DNA of 54,444 nucleotides from CAYUFF01 sp964444075 (lineage in GTDB: Archaea > Aenigmatarchaeota > Aenigmatarchaeia > CG10238-14 > SCSR01): NCBI GenBank assembly GCA_964444075.1, contig CAYUFF010000001.1, positions 1 through 54,444 of the forward strand, in the 5' to 3' direction. Each line of letters opens with the position of its first letter. Position 1 is the stretch's first letter. Under the pieces are notes generated by a model. It did not search any database. It was given only the letters and a program-made list of their open reading frames with translations, and was not told the origin of the DNA. The translations under genes were made by a program, and so were the position numbers. Of the stretch, positions 9,205-17,631 are shown in pieces.

Positions 9205-9795
9205 TCACTTGCTCTCAAATTCTTCGATTTCGTACTTGAACTCCCTGTCCGATTTTATCGCTCCCCTTTCCTTCAGGATTTCTCTAGCGAGCAACCAGAA
9301 AACAGTTGCTATCGCCTTTTTACCGACGTTGTTGCAGGGTATCACCAGGTCTACATTCTTTGTCTCGTTGAAGGTGTCACACAACGCTACCACGGGAATC
9401 CTCGCCTTGACGGCTTCTTCCAGGGCTCTGTAGTCTACTAGCGGGTCCGTTATGAGTAGAACGTCCGGCTCGACGTAATGCTTCAAGCTCGGGTTGGTGA
9501 GCATTCCTGGCATGAATCTCCCAGTCACAGCTTTGCAACCCACGATTTCCGCGAACTTTTTAACGGCTTTAAAAGCAATCTGCTTTCGCGTCGCCACGAG
9601 GATTTCTTTCTGCCTCGCTAAAAACTTCGCGGCTATTCTTATTCTTTCGTCTACTTTCTTCAAATCAAAGACCGCAAGACCAGTAGGCCTTACGTGGTAG
9701 ATGAATTCCCTCATGTCCTCAGTCTTCTGCTTCATCCCTATGTGGATTCCCGATGCAAGGTACTTTGCTTTCGGTATCAGAAACCTTACCGGAAT
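9205..9795 (-). CDS. rpsB: Small-subunit ribosomal protein uS2
   Basis: Archaeal uS2, a 30S protein. Conserved stretches include FIYHVRPTGLAVFDL, KFAEIVGCKAVTGRFMPGML, TNPSLKHYVEPDVLLITDP, IPVVALCDTFN and IPCNNVGKKAIATVFWLLAR. The first ATG (9735) lies inside the conserved N-terminal motif: the frame continues upstream as FLIPKAKYLASGIHIGMKQKT, matching the family consensus yLaaGvHiG, up to a TAA at 9814-9816. No ATG, GTG or TTG exists in that extension. A GGGGGTGG ribosome-binding site at 9800-9807 points to ATT at 9793-9795 as a non-canonical start (CTG at 9778-9780 is another option). It follows PAC2 closely in a translation-related gene run. Confidence 0.92.
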   Translation of the reverse strand: MPVRFLIPKAKYLASGIHIGMKQKTEDMREFIYHVRPTGLAVFDLKKVDERIRIAAKFLARQKEILVATRKQIAFKAVKKFAEIVGCKAVTGRFMPGMLTNPSLKHYVEPDVLLITDPLVDYRALEEAVKARIPVVALCDTFNETKNVDLVIPCNNVGKKAIATVFWLLAREILKERGAIKSDREFKYEIEEFESK

Positions 9796-9821
9796 TTTTC
9801 CACCCCCTAAAAATTAAGCCC

Positions 9822-10607
9822 TCAACCTATATAAGTTAGTTCCTCCTTCTTCGTAGCCTCCCTGGCCACTTGGGCTAGCGCTCTCTTCTGCGTCTCTTCT
9901 ACCTTCTTGATGAAGTCCTCCATCTCCTTTACCCTCTTCTCAAGCTTCGTTAAGTCGACATCGAGGTTCAAAACCTTCATCAAAACTTTCAGCACCGCCT
10001 CCGCGCTCTTAGGGTCCGGAATTATCGGAAATCCGGTCGTTTCCCCTAGGAGACACACGCCCTTTATTCCGTAGTACTTACCCAAACCAAGCATCAATCC
10101 AGCCGCACCTACTATCGTTCCCGCCCTCACGCCGGCAGCAAACTCTACGCCGGCTTCTTCATACTTCTTCACCAGGCTGAGGTCGTTGGTAGCACCCACC
10201 ACCTTTGGTCTCGCCACCACTTCACCGACGTTAAGACCTCCGAGCGTTATGATTTCTTTGACTTTGAGCTTCTTGAGGTACTTCAACACCTCCTCCGCGA
10301 TCTCGTAATGACCTTCGGAATCGACGCTTTGCATGTCGCCGGTAAGGATGATTAAATCCCTCTGACCCTTTTTCTTGGCCTTCCAAAAGAAAAACTCGTA
10401 CTTTAGCAAGTGGGTTTCGCTTGTCTCGTGGAGCAGAACGAACGGCATGAAGTGCGAGGAGATGAGCTCGGCAAACTTCTTAGCCCCAAGCTCCTCCGCG
10501 AGGTAACCGGCCGCTATCCTTCCTACGTTCCCTATTCCCGGCAGACCTTGAATGAAGATAGGATTTTTCAACCTTGGCCTGCTAAGCTCGATTATCCTCG
10601 TGGTCAT
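9822..10607 (-). CDS. PAC2-family proteasome-assembly-chaperone-like protein
   Basis: A 261-aa member of the PAC2 family (archaeal homologues of eukaryotic proteasome assembly chaperone 2). Diagnostic segments are NPIFIQGLPGIGNVGRIAAGYL near the N-terminus, LIILTGDMQSVDSEGHYEIA in the middle, and the Gly-rich GTIVGAAGLMLGLGK followed by GVCLLGETTGF. The last 50 residues are a Glu/Lys-rich coiled coil. It is soluble, with no signal peptide. The order eIF2alpha-nop10-PAC2 is a familiar archaeal arrangement, which supports the assignment. Its ATG lies one base after the nop10 stop, so the two are likely translationally coupled. Confidence 0.88.
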   Translation of the reverse strand: MTTRIIELSRPRLKNPIFIQGLPGIGNVGRIAAGYLAEELGAKKFAELISSHFMPFVLLHETSETHLLKYEFFFWKAKKKGQRDLIILTGDMQSVDSEGHYEIAEEVLKYLKKLKVKEIITLGGLNVGEVVARPKVVGATNDLSLVKKYEEAGVEFAAGVRAGTIVGAAGLMLGLGKYYGIKGVCLLGETTGFPIIPDPKSAEAVLKVLMKVLNLDVDLTKLEKRVKEMEDFIKKVEETQKRALAQVAREATKKEELTYIG

Positions 10608-10608
10608 A

Positions 10609-10773
10609 TTATTTATTTCCCGCGGTTTCCCTTATAAGCTTTCTCCTCCACTTCCCGAACTTATCCTCTGGAGAATACCTAGGCGGATGTGGCGATACCG
10701 TCGCTCTCCCGCACTTCGGACAAGTATCCTTTAGCGTGTACAAGCCGCAACTCTTGCACTTCCTCAGCCTCAC
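10609..10773 (-). CDS. nop10: Nop10, H/ACA ribonucleoprotein subunit
   Basis: A 54-residue protein that is easily missed. It reads VRLRKCKSCGLYTLKDTCPKCG at the start (given here in full only as a motif: Cys 6, 9, 18 and 21 form the zinc ribbon) and continues with the conserved PHPPRYSPEDKFGKWRR segment. Nop10 joins Cbf5, Gar1 and L7Ae in box H/ACA particles that pseudouridylate rRNA; L7Ae is encoded at 44.9 kb here. The GTG at 10773 is the start, because upstream codons run into the eIF2alpha stop region. It lies between eIF2alpha and PAC2, the usual archaeal position. Confidence 0.93.
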   Translation of the reverse strand: MRLRKCKSCGLYTLKDTCPKCGRATVSPHPPRYSPEDKFGKWRRKLIRETAGNK

Positions 10774-10784
10774 CCTCTCACTCG

Positions 10785-11564
10785 TTACTCCTCCAAGATT
10801 TCGTAGCTTGCTTCACCGCCTAAACTCCTTCCCATCTCCACGGCTTCCTCCAGCCAAGTTCTTAGTTTCTTCTCGTCTTCCTTCGGAGACGTCGTTCGCA
10901 TCCTCACCAAATACCTCGGAGCCGAGATGTAGGTAATGTCTATCCTCTCGTCCTTCTCCTCCAGGGACTTCAAAACCTTTTTGACTCTCTCTATCCCATC
11001 GCCGGAATAAAACTTGAGTTTTAGCTCCCCCCTCAGCCAAACTTCCCTTTCCTCGAAACTCTTCTCTATGGCTTCTAAGAGAGCCTTCCTCCACCTCGCC
11101 GGAATTCCGAGCTCATCCAGAAACTGCGGCCTCTTCCTTATTTTTTCGAACGCGGAAAAGAGGGAATCGAAATTCTCCTGCAGGAGAAAACCAACTTCTT
11201 CATAAGCTTCTTCCAAACTCTTTCCAACCTTGCTAGCGGCCTGTTCGAGAATTTTCTCCGCCCTGTTCTCCTTCTTGAACTCGTTCATCTTCCTCTCCTT
11301 TTCCTTCTGCGAAACCCTCTTCAGGCTAAGCTCCACGACCTTCTTTTCTCTATCGACCCTCATCACCTTCGTCACGTATTGCTTGTCCTTCTTCACGTAC
11401 CTCCTTATGTCGTGCACGTGCCTTCCAGCCACTTCGCTGACGTGGATCATCCCTTGCAGCCCAGGGTATTCGAGGAGCTCGCACCATGCTGCGAAGGGGG
11501 TTATCCTATCGACCCTACAAACTACGAGCTCCTTAGGTTCCGGAAATCCTTTCTTCCTCACCAT
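10785..11564 (-). CDS. eif2a: Translation initiation factor aIF2 alpha subunit
   Basis: A 259-aa protein. An S1/OB-fold domain at the N-terminus (ELVVCRVDRITPFAAWCELL, then MIHVSEV and KVVELSLKRVS) is followed by a helical middle domain and a C-terminal alpha/beta domain (LKLKFYSGDGIERVKKVLKS, ITYISAPRYLVRMRTTSPKE). It forms aIF2 with beta and gamma subunits and delivers initiator tRNA to the ribosome. The start MVRKKGFPEP at 11564 matches the family N-terminus; two extra codons upstream are not needed. It heads the eIF2alpha-nop10-PAC2-uS2 group, but the L44e and S27e genes that often precede it in archaea are absent and iorB lies there instead. Confidence 0.93.
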   Translation of the reverse strand: MVRKKGFPEPKELVVCRVDRITPFAAWCELLEYPGLQGMIHVSEVAGRHVHDIRRYVKKDKQYVTKVMRVDREKKVVELSLKRVSQKEKERKMNEFKKENRAEKILEQAASKVGKSLEEAYEEVGFLLQENFDSLFSAFEKIRKRPQFLDELGIPARWRKALLEAIEKSFEEREVWLRGELKLKFYSGDGIERVKKVLKSLEEKDERIDITYISAPRYLVRMRTTSPKEDEKKLRTWLEEAVEMGRSLGGEASYEILEE

Positions 11565-11575
11565 ACACAAAAAAC

Positions 11576-12172
11576 TTAGAAAGCGCTTTCAAATACTTTT
11601 AAGTTTATCTCGTAGACTTTGGGTTTGAGTGCCCTCTTCACGCTTTCCATCACACTCTCCTTTTTCAGGGGAAGGTAGCCTTCTGCGATGCTCTTTCCTA
11701 AGAGGTAAACGTTAGCGCACACGCTGCTCCCGCTAATCTCCACGGCCTTCTCGCTGGCGTTGACGAAGATCGCTTCTTTGCAAAACCTTCTCGATAGTCT
11801 TTCCATCTTCGCGAGCGAGGGATAATCCTTACCAAGAATGTAAACGCTCACCGGCTTTATAGGCTTGGAGTCGGAGAGAAGAGTAGTCCTTTCCCTGCTA
11901 CCGTAGAAGACGTTCCTCAACCCTTCCAAGGGCTCCAGCGCCAGGATTAGGTCAGCCTTCGCGACCGGTACGAGGGGTGAATACACCCTCTTCCCGAACC
12001 TTACGTGGCAGACCACCGAGCCGTAACGCTGGGATAGCCCGTGAACCTCTGCCATCTTCACGTCGTAACCTTCTTCCATCGCAGCCTTGGAAATCGTATA
12101 GGCCAGGGTGAGCACTCCCTGACCTCCGACTCCTGCGATAATAATATTGAACTCCTCAACCCTTCCCCTCAT
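11576..12172 (-). CDS. iorB: Indolepyruvate ferredoxin oxidoreductase, beta subunit
   Basis: A 198-aa member of the gamma-domain pyruvate/ketoisovalerate oxidoreductase family. The N-terminal FNIIIAGVGGQGVLTLAYTIS motif and the later EVHGLSQRYGSVVCHVRFG segment are diagnostic. With IorA it oxidatively decarboxylates aryl pyruvates from Trp, Tyr and Phe to acyl-CoA, reducing ferredoxin, in the cytoplasm. It overlaps the 3-prime end of iorA by 17 bp, so the two subunits are translationally coupled. The gene is intact and of the usual length. Function is known from the family; substrate range is not visible in the sequence. Confidence 0.92.
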   Translation of the reverse strand: MRGRVEEFNIIIAGVGGQGVLTLAYTISKAAMEEGYDVKMAEVHGLSQRYGSVVCHVRFGKRVYSPLVPVAKADLILALEPLEGLRNVFYGSRERTTLLSDSKPIKPVSVYILGKDYPSLAKMERLSRRFCKEAIFVNASEKAVEISGSSVCANVYLLGKSIAEGYLPLKKESVMESVKRALKPKVYEINLKVFESAF

Positions 12173-14054
12173 CCCTCACCACCTCGATAGCCCTTTGCGG
12201 GCAGGCTTGGACACAAACTCCGCAGCCGTTGCAAACTTGCTCGTCTATCCTGTAATTCCCCTCCTCATCCTCGTAAATCGCTGGGCATGCGAACTCCCTC
12301 ACGCAAACTCCGCACTTGTTACACTTCTCCTGGTTAACCCTGAACTTCGGAATCGCAATCCCTTGCTTCTTAGCCCTCCTTACGAACTTGAGCCTGCATT
12401 CTCTCCTAGCGACGATGACGGAAAGCTTTCCCGAGGTTAAAAACTCTTTCACAGTCTTCCTCACTTCCTCGATGTTGTAAGGGTCGATAACCTTAACGTT
12501 TTCTATTCCCAAGGAGGAAACAAGCCTCTCTATGCTTACCTTCTTCGTCTCCTCCCCCATCGCAGTCATTCCCACGCCGGGATGAGTCTGGTGGCCAGTC
12601 ATCGCGGTAGTCTCGTTATCAAGGATCATCACCAACGGCGAGCTTTTGTTGAAGACCATGTTTATAAGCGCTGGAATGCCAGCGTGGAAGAACGTGGAAT
12701 CGCCTACGAAGGCTATGGTCTTCTGTTTCGAAGACTTGCTTATCCCGTGGGCTATCCCTTCTCCGGCTCCCATGCAAAGGATTACGTCCTCGACCTCGTA
12801 GGGAGGAAACACGCCAAGCATATAGCAACCTATGTCGCCGCAAAAAGCGACATCTTCTCCGAGCTCTTCGCAAGCCTTTTTTACCGCGAAGAAGAGCGGC
12901 CTGTAAGGGCAACCGGGACACATGACCGGAAACCTTGCGGGCAAGTTTTTCCTCACCCTCTCGAAGCTCTTCAGGTGAGCTTCGTAGCTGAACCTAGGCT
13001 TCCTCCTCGAAAACTTAGCCACGGCTTCGCAAACCTTTTCCGGAGTCAGCTCCCCCACCTCTGGTACCAAATCCTTTCCCCTGATCTTAGTCTTTAGTCC
13101 GTTTTCCTGGGCTATCCTCTTTACCTCGCTTTCCAGCACAGGGTCGAGTTCCTCCACCACTAGCACTTCTTTGAAATTTTTCAGGAACCTGACGATAAGC
13201 TTGCTCGGAAGCGGATGGGTAGTCGTGAGCTTCAGCACCCTGGCGGAGAGGTTAAGTTCCCTCACGGCTTCCATCACGTAGTTGAAGGAAGTTCCGCTCG
13301 TGATTATCCCAATTGTAGGACGCTTTCCAGCGAAGCTTTCTACGAAGTTGAGCCTCGACCTTTCAAACTCTCCCTTCACCCTCTCGAGCTTCTGGAGTAT
13401 CCTTTCGTGAAGCCTCAACACGTTGGGAGGTAGCGTGTTATATCTTTCATCCTTGACGAACTTCGCCTCCCCTTTCTTCCTTTTCCTGAGCGGTGCGAAC
13501 TCGACTATACCCCTGCTGTGGCTCACCCTAGTAGTTGTTCTGAGTATCACAGGAATTTCGTACTTTTTCGAGATCCTGAAAGCTTCGACGACGCAGTCCT
13601 TGCATTCTTGAGGAGTTGAAGGCTCTAGCGTCGGTATCTTTCCCATCCTCGGGTAATGCCTGGAATCCTGCTCGGACTGGGCGGAGCTCCAGCCTTGGGG
13701 GTCGTCGGCTATGATTACGACCATCCCTCCCCTCGTTCCCACGTAAGCGATCGGTAGCAAGGAGTCTGAAGCTACGTTAGCGCCGAAGTGCTTCATCGAA
13801 GCCATGGAAGCGAGTCCGCAAAAGCTCGCTGCTCCAGCGGTTTCTACAGCAACCTTTTCGTTGACGCTCCACTCGAAGTAGATTCCAACTTCTTTAGCTA
13901 GAATCGAGAGTATGTTTCCTATCTCGCTCGCGGGAGTGCCGGGATAGCTGGCCGCGAACTCTACACCAGCCTCGATGGCACCCCTTACTATGGCTTCGTT
14001 TCCGAGGAGGAATTCTTTGATGGGTTTTTCGGTGAGAAGGATTTGGTAGGTCAT
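12156..14054 (-). CDS. iorA: Indolepyruvate ferredoxin oxidoreductase, alpha subunit
   Basis: A 632-aa thiamine-diphosphate enzyme. N-terminal pyrimidine-binding domain (FLLGNEAIVRGAIEAGVEFA, then YPGTPASEIGN), a central transketolase-like domain, a ThDP/Mg-binding region (MCPGCPYRPLF, CGDIGCYMLG, FVGDSTFFHAGIPALIN, MILDNETTAMTGHQ) and a C-terminal double 4Fe-4S ferredoxin domain (CNKCGVCVREFACP and CNGCGVCVQACP). It is the catalytic subunit for aryl-pyruvate oxidation and indicates peptide or amino-acid fermentation in the organism. All cluster cysteines are present. It is divergent from the glycosyltransferase gene at 14.1 kb and overlaps iorB at its end. Confidence 0.94.
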   Translation of the reverse strand: MTYQILLTEKPIKEFLLGNEAIVRGAIEAGVEFAASYPGTPASEIGNILSILAKEVGIYFEWSVNEKVAVETAGAASFCGLASMASMKHFGANVASDSLLPIAYVGTRGGMVVIIADDPQGWSSAQSEQDSRHYPRMGKIPTLEPSTPQECKDCVVEAFRISKKYEIPVILRTTTRVSHSRGIVEFAPLRKRKKGEAKFVKDERYNTLPPNVLRLHERILQKLERVKGEFERSRLNFVESFAGKRPTIGIITSGTSFNYVMEAVRELNLSARVLKLTTTHPLPSKLIVRFLKNFKEVLVVEELDPVLESEVKRIAQENGLKTKIRGKDLVPEVGELTPEKVCEAVAKFSRRKPRFSYEAHLKSFERVRKNLPARFPVMCPGCPYRPLFFAVKKACEELGEDVAFCGDIGCYMLGVFPPYEVEDVILCMGAGEGIAHGISKSSKQKTIAFVGDSTFFHAGIPALINMVFNKSSPLVMILDNETTAMTGHQTHPGVGMTAMGEETKKVSIERLVSSLGIENVKVIDPYNIEEVRKTVKEFLTSGKLSVIVARRECRLKFVRRAKKQGIAIPKFRVNQEKCNKCGVCVREFACPAIYEDEEGNYRIDEQVCNGCGVCVQACPQRAIEVVRDEGKG

Positions 14055-14096
14055 TAAAGATATTTTTGACTCTTTCGCACTTTAAATTTTAAACCT

Positions 14097-14114
14097 CACA
14101 ATTCCCAAATTGTG
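14097..14114. promoter_or_regulatory. Inverted repeat next to the glycosyltransferase start
   Basis: CACAATT-CCCA-AATTGTG is a perfect 7-bp dyad with a 4-nt centre, two bases before the ATG of the glycosyltransferase. The divergent 62-bp interval also contains TTTAAATTTTAAA (14081-14093), a likely TATA region shared with iorA on the other strand. The dyad could be an operator or a start-proximal RNA hairpin; neither is proven. Confidence 0.4.
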
Positions 14115-14116
14115 TT

Positions 14117-15298
14117 ATGAAAATATGCTTTCTTTGTGATAGCTTTTACCCTTATCTTGGGGGTTCAGAAACCTATCTTAAAGAACTAGGAATTGGTCTT
14201 TCTAAGTACAAAGATATTGAGGAAATAATTTATTTAACAGCTCTTCTACCACGAACGAATAAAGTTGTTGAGAAAAATGTTTTCGACAGCAAAAAAATAA
14301 AAATTATAAGAATTCCTTTCCCAACAAGTTCGTTCTCGGTTTTTTTATCTCGTTGTCTTTTTTCTCTAGGTAATGTTCTTCTTAAAAAAATTGTAGAGGA
14401 CGTCGACATTTATCATGTTATAACCTATCTTCCTTCTTTCACAGGATGGATTTTTCGTTACATGACCGGCAAACCGGTAGTACTTTTTTGTCACGAATTT
14501 TTTAGAGAAAAATGGAAATTTTTACGAGTACCTCCAGGTTCCTGTTTCTTCTTTAAAAAAATGGAGGAAATTATCTCCCATTTTCCTTACACATGGTTTA
14601 TTTGCCCTTCACAATACACAAAAAATTCTCTTGTCGAGGCTGGCGTTCCTCCACACAAGATTTCTGTGATTTATCATGGTGTTAGTGAAATTTTTTCTCC
14701 CATAGGGGGAAACTTAAGAAAAGTATTCAACTTAAAAGACTCACCAATTGTAGGGTGGATTGGAAGAATGCAAGAATGGGGTCAAAAGGGGATTCCCTTT
14801 CTGTTGAAAACAATAAAATACGTGAAAAATCAAATCCCCACTGTGAAATTTTTAATTGGGGGCCCGTATTTTAACAGAATAAAACCATTGATTGATAAAT
14901 TAGGTGTAAGAAAAAATGTTATTTACGTTGGAAGAGTTCCTTATCATAAATTACCCTTTTTTTACAGAACTTGCGATGTATTTCTTTCTACCTCTATTAG
15001 CGAGGGTTTTGGGTTTACTTGTGCTGAGGCTCAGAAATGTGGTATACCTGTTGTTGGTTTTCGCACAGGCGCACTCCCTGAAATTGTAAAAAATTATAAA
15101 ACGGGTCTCTTGATCGAACCTTTCGATGTAAAAGAATTATCGGAGAGTATTTGTGAAATCCTTCAAAATAGAGAGTGGAGGGAAAAAATGAGAAAAAACT
15201 GTGTAAGGATTTTTTCTAGAAAATTTAAATGGGAAACTTCAATAAAACATCACTATACCATTTATACCAAACTTTTACACGAATGTGAAAGAATTTGA
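14117..15298 (+). CDS. Glycosyltransferase family 4 (GT-B fold)
   Basis: A 393-aa cytoplasmic, membrane-peripheral glycosyltransferase. The N-terminal MKICFLCDSFYPYLGGSE motif is typical of GT4 enzymes, and the C-terminal nucleotide-sugar domain contains VGWIGRMQEWGQKGIPFLL, FLIGGPYF, the acidic E-x7-E region around STSISEGFGFTCAEAQKCG, and PVVGFRTGALPEIV. It probably builds lipid-linked or surface glycan and lies close to STT3, so a role in the N-glycan is plausible but inferred. Its base composition is clearly more AT-rich than its neighbours (many AAA, ATT, TTT and AAAA runs), suggesting recent transfer. Donor and acceptor sugars cannot be read from the sequence. Confidence 0.88.
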   Translation: MKICFLCDSFYPYLGGSETYLKELGIGLSKYKDIEEIIYLTALLPRTNKVVEKNVFDSKKIKIIRIPFPTSSFSVFLSRCLFSLGNVLLKKIVEDVDIYHVITYLPSFTGWIFRYMTGKPVVLFCHEFFREKWKFLRVPPGSCFFFKKMEEIISHFPYTWFICPSQYTKNSLVEAGVPPHKISVIYHGVSEIFSPIGGNLRKVFNLKDSPIVGWIGRMQEWGQKGIPFLLKTIKYVKNQIPTVKFLIGGPYFNRIKPLIDKLGVRKNVIYVGRVPYHKLPFFYRTCDVFLSTSISEGFGFTCAEAQKCGIPVVGFRTGALPEIVKNYKTGLLIEPFDVKELSESICEILQNREWREKMRKNCVRIFSRKFKWETSIKHHYTIYTKLLHECERI

Positions 15299-15354
15299 TT
15301 ATGTTTTTTAACTAAAACTATATCAAAAGTAAAGAAACGAACAAAAAAGCAAAG

Positions 15355-15362
15355 CTTTATAA
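15355..15362 (+). promoter_or_regulatory. TATA-like box upstream of micropeptide/STT3
   Basis: CTTTATAA preceded by purine-rich AAAGCAAAG (BRE-like) lies about 30 bp before an ATG at 15388. The expected start of transcription, about 25 bp downstream, would give a nearly leaderless transcript carrying the short frame at 15388 and then STT3. Confidence 0.45.
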
Positions 15363-15387
15363 CCCCTTTTAAATTAACTGTGTAATT

Positions 15388-15465
15388 ATGAAAAAATACA
15401 AACCTCTCTTGTTAGCGTGGTACATTCTCTTAATATGGATTTTAAGGAAGTTTCGACAAAAGTGA
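15388..15465 (+). CDS. Candidate 25-aa membrane micropeptide upstream of STT3
   Basis: A short open frame reads MKKYK, then a hydrophobic stretch PLLLAWYILLIWIL, then RKFRQK and a TGA. The layout is a single short membrane-spanning helix with basic residues at both ends. A TATA-like box sits at the right distance for a leaderless message, and the stop is only 6 bp from the STT3 ATG. I do not recognise a family. The position recalls Ost4, the single-span mini subunit that binds STT3 in eukaryotes, but that is analogy and not homology. The hydrophobic core is short (about 14-16 residues), and a chance frame cannot be excluded. Confidence 0.4.
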   Translation: MKKYKPLLLAWYILLIWILRKFRQK

Positions 15466-15471
15466 TTAAGT

Positions 15472-17631
15472 ATGATGCCCTCGATCGACGTAAGCGCTCT
15501 CGCGAGAAAATGCTTTTACCCAAGCTTGCTTATCGTTTTGCTCGGAGGCATAGTTTATCTCTCGGTGTGGGTGAGGCTCTCCACAATCTCCACTCCTACT
15601 GTCTTGGACTACGACCCGTGGTGGTTCTACAGGCATGCGAAGATGATTTTGGAAAACGGATTTAAGATGCCCGCCTGGGATTATCTGAGCTTCTACCCTC
15701 CTGGAAGACCCGTCGAACCTTTCCAAGGATGGTCGTACACGATAGCGTTACTTTACCTGCTACTGAAAAACCTATCACCTTCCATCACGCTAACGAAGGC
15801 CGCGATAATCTCTCCGCTCGTGATGGTAGCGCTTACTCCTATTCCAGCTTTCTTCCTCGGCAGGATACTAACGCGAAACGACGTGGGGGCTTTGGCTACC
15901 GCCCTCTTCTCAACCTTAACGCCAGCTTTCATAGGAGTCAGCATGGCCGGTTATTGCGATACCGACGCTCCCGTGGTCTTTTACTCCTTCCTTTCCGTAT
16001 TGAGCGTAATCCTAGCCATTCAAAGAAAATCGATATCCCTATGCGTTATCGCCGCCCTCGTGAACTTCTTGTTCATCTTCAACTGGGGAGGAGGTTGGAT
16101 CACTCTCATGCTTTTCACCGCGTTCATCCCGGCGATCCTAGCCTTCAGGGTCCTCGAATCGTTCTTGCATACTGGAAGGTTGACGCTCACCACAGAATGC
16201 CTGCGAGAGTTGAAATCTCTCTTGCTTCCCTTGGTAATAATCCTCTCGATCACCAACGTGCTGGCAATCGTGTTCGGGTTCCACAACATCCTCCAATCTT
16301 TCAGGGGAAGCTTAGCCTTCACCGGCATAGCTGGTCAGCCCTTGATCGTGAACATCTCAGTAGCCGAGCTCCAACCCATCAACATTTTTACCAGGGACGG
16401 ATTTCTACAGGTCGCCGGTAGAGTGGGTGTCCTTCCTCTGGTCCTTTCTCTCTTCGGAATCCCTGCTCTCGCGATTTTCAAGCTTTGGAGGAGGGAAAGG
16501 ATTTCTTGGGTCGAGGTCTTCCTCTTCCTCTGGGCACTCGTCGCTTTCTACCTCATCTCAAGGGGTGTAAGGTTCTCGTTACTATTTTCGATCGCAGCCA
16601 CGGTCTCGAGCGGCTACGTGGTAGGAAACCTGTGGAACTACCTGAAAGGGAGGAGAGATGTCGTTTCCTTCACAGTTTTCGCCCTCCTGGCTTTCTTCTC
16701 GTTCCTCTTCGTTTCCCACGCAATAAAGATGGGAATCGCCAGCAAGGGAATGCTCATCAGCAAGAATTGGTATGAAATGCTAGATTGGCTTAAGGAAAAC
16801 GCTGATAAGGATGCTTTGGTAGCTACCTGGTGGGACCCTGGACATATACTCGCTGGTTACACGGGGTTGAAGGTTCATGCAGACGGAGCTCACTGCCCTC
16901 CTGCTCACTGCGTTCCCTACAACCACAACATAAGGATTCAGGACATGGGTAAAATCATGACTACAAGCGATGAGGAGGAGGCGATAAGGATAATAAAGAA
17001 GTACACGAACCTCACGAAGGAGCAGTGCGAGCAGGCCAAGGAGTGGCATAAGGGGAAGATGCCAGAAGATGCGTGCAAGCCCGTTAGCGAGGTTTACTTG
17101 ATAGCCAGCAACGACTTGATAGGCAAGTACTACTGGATGAGCTGCTTCGCAACCTTCGACTGGGACCTATGGACGAAGACCAACGGGAAGAAGTGGAGGT
17201 GTGATGGCAGGAGCTTCTTACAAGCGTTCTTCAAGAAGATGGACCAAGCCCGCGGGATAATAACTTATTGCCCTGGAAGCTGCGATACTTACAAGATTGA
17301 GCTCGTGACCAAGGAAGATAAGCTCGTTCCCGTGCTAACGGTTCCTGGGCAAGGAATAGTCAACGCGGTCGTGAAGGAAATAGTCTACTACCAAGACGGT
17401 AGGGAGGTCTCGCAGGTCTACGAGAAAGCCAAGGTAGATGGCTTGGTATGGGTTGACCCAAGCTTTTCTCTCGTTATCTACATGGACCCGAAAGTTAGGG
17501 ACTCTTTGTTCACAACTCTCTTTTTCTGGGACGGGGATAGTAGCAAGGCTTTCCCTGAGGGGAAGAAGCTCGAACACTTTAAACTAGTGCTCAAGAATCC
17601 AGAGATAAGGCTCTACAAGGTTGTTTTCTAG
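15472..17631 (+). CDS. aglB: Oligosaccharyltransferase STT3/AglB
   Basis: A 719-aa multi-spanning membrane enzyme that transfers a lipid-linked glycan to Asn in N-X-S/T sequons on the outer face of the membrane. The first acidic loop motif is LDYDPWWFYRHA, the second GYCDTDAPVVF; about 11-13 hydrophobic segments follow. The catalytic-domain signature WWDPG is at about residues 453-457, followed by a globular C-terminal domain. Cysteines in the C-terminal domain (EQCEQAKEWHKGKMPEDAC and others) suggest disulfides. Its substrates are likely the sequon-rich proteins at 0.5-4.7 and 18.4-28.2 kb. Two consecutive ATGs occur at 15472 and 15475. It ends directly against the convergent KaiC-like gene. 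Confidence 0.93.
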   Translation: MMPSIDVSALARKCFYPSLLIVLLGGIVYLSVWVRLSTISTPTVLDYDPWWFYRHAKMILENGFKMPAWDYLSFYPPGRPVEPFQGWSYTIALLYLLLKNLSPSITLTKAAIISPLVMVALTPIPAFFLGRILTRNDVGALATALFSTLTPAFIGVSMAGYCDTDAPVVFYSFLSVLSVILAIQRKSISLCVIAALVNFLFIFNWGGGWITLMLFTAFIPAILAFRVLESFLHTGRLTLTTECLRELKSLLLPLVIILSITNVLAIVFGFHNILQSFRGSLAFTGIAGQPLIVNISVAELQPINIFTRDGFLQVAGRVGVLPLVLSLFGIPALAIFKLWRRERISWVEVFLFLWALVAFYLISRGVRFSLLFSIAATVSSGYVVGNLWNYLKGRRDVVSFTVFALLAFFSFLFVSHAIKMGIASKGMLISKNWYEMLDWLKENADKDALVATWWDPGHILAGYTGLKVHADGAHCPPAHCVPYNHNIRIQDMGKIMTTSDEEEAIRIIKKYTNLTKEQCEQAKEWHKGKMPEDACKPVSEVYLIASNDLIGKYYWMSCFATFDWDLWTKTNGKKWRCDGRSFLQAFFKKMDQARGIITYCPGSCDTYKIELVTKEDKLVPVLTVPGQGIVNAVVKEIVYYQDGREVSQVYEKAKVDGLVWVDPSFSLVIYMDPKVRDSLFTTLFFWDGDSSKAFPEGKKLEHFKLVLKNPEIRLYKVVF

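Noticed and set aside
15729..16421. 230-codon frame within the STT3 gene
   Set aside because: It lies in another frame of a clear STT3 gene and has Arg/His-rich shadow composition.
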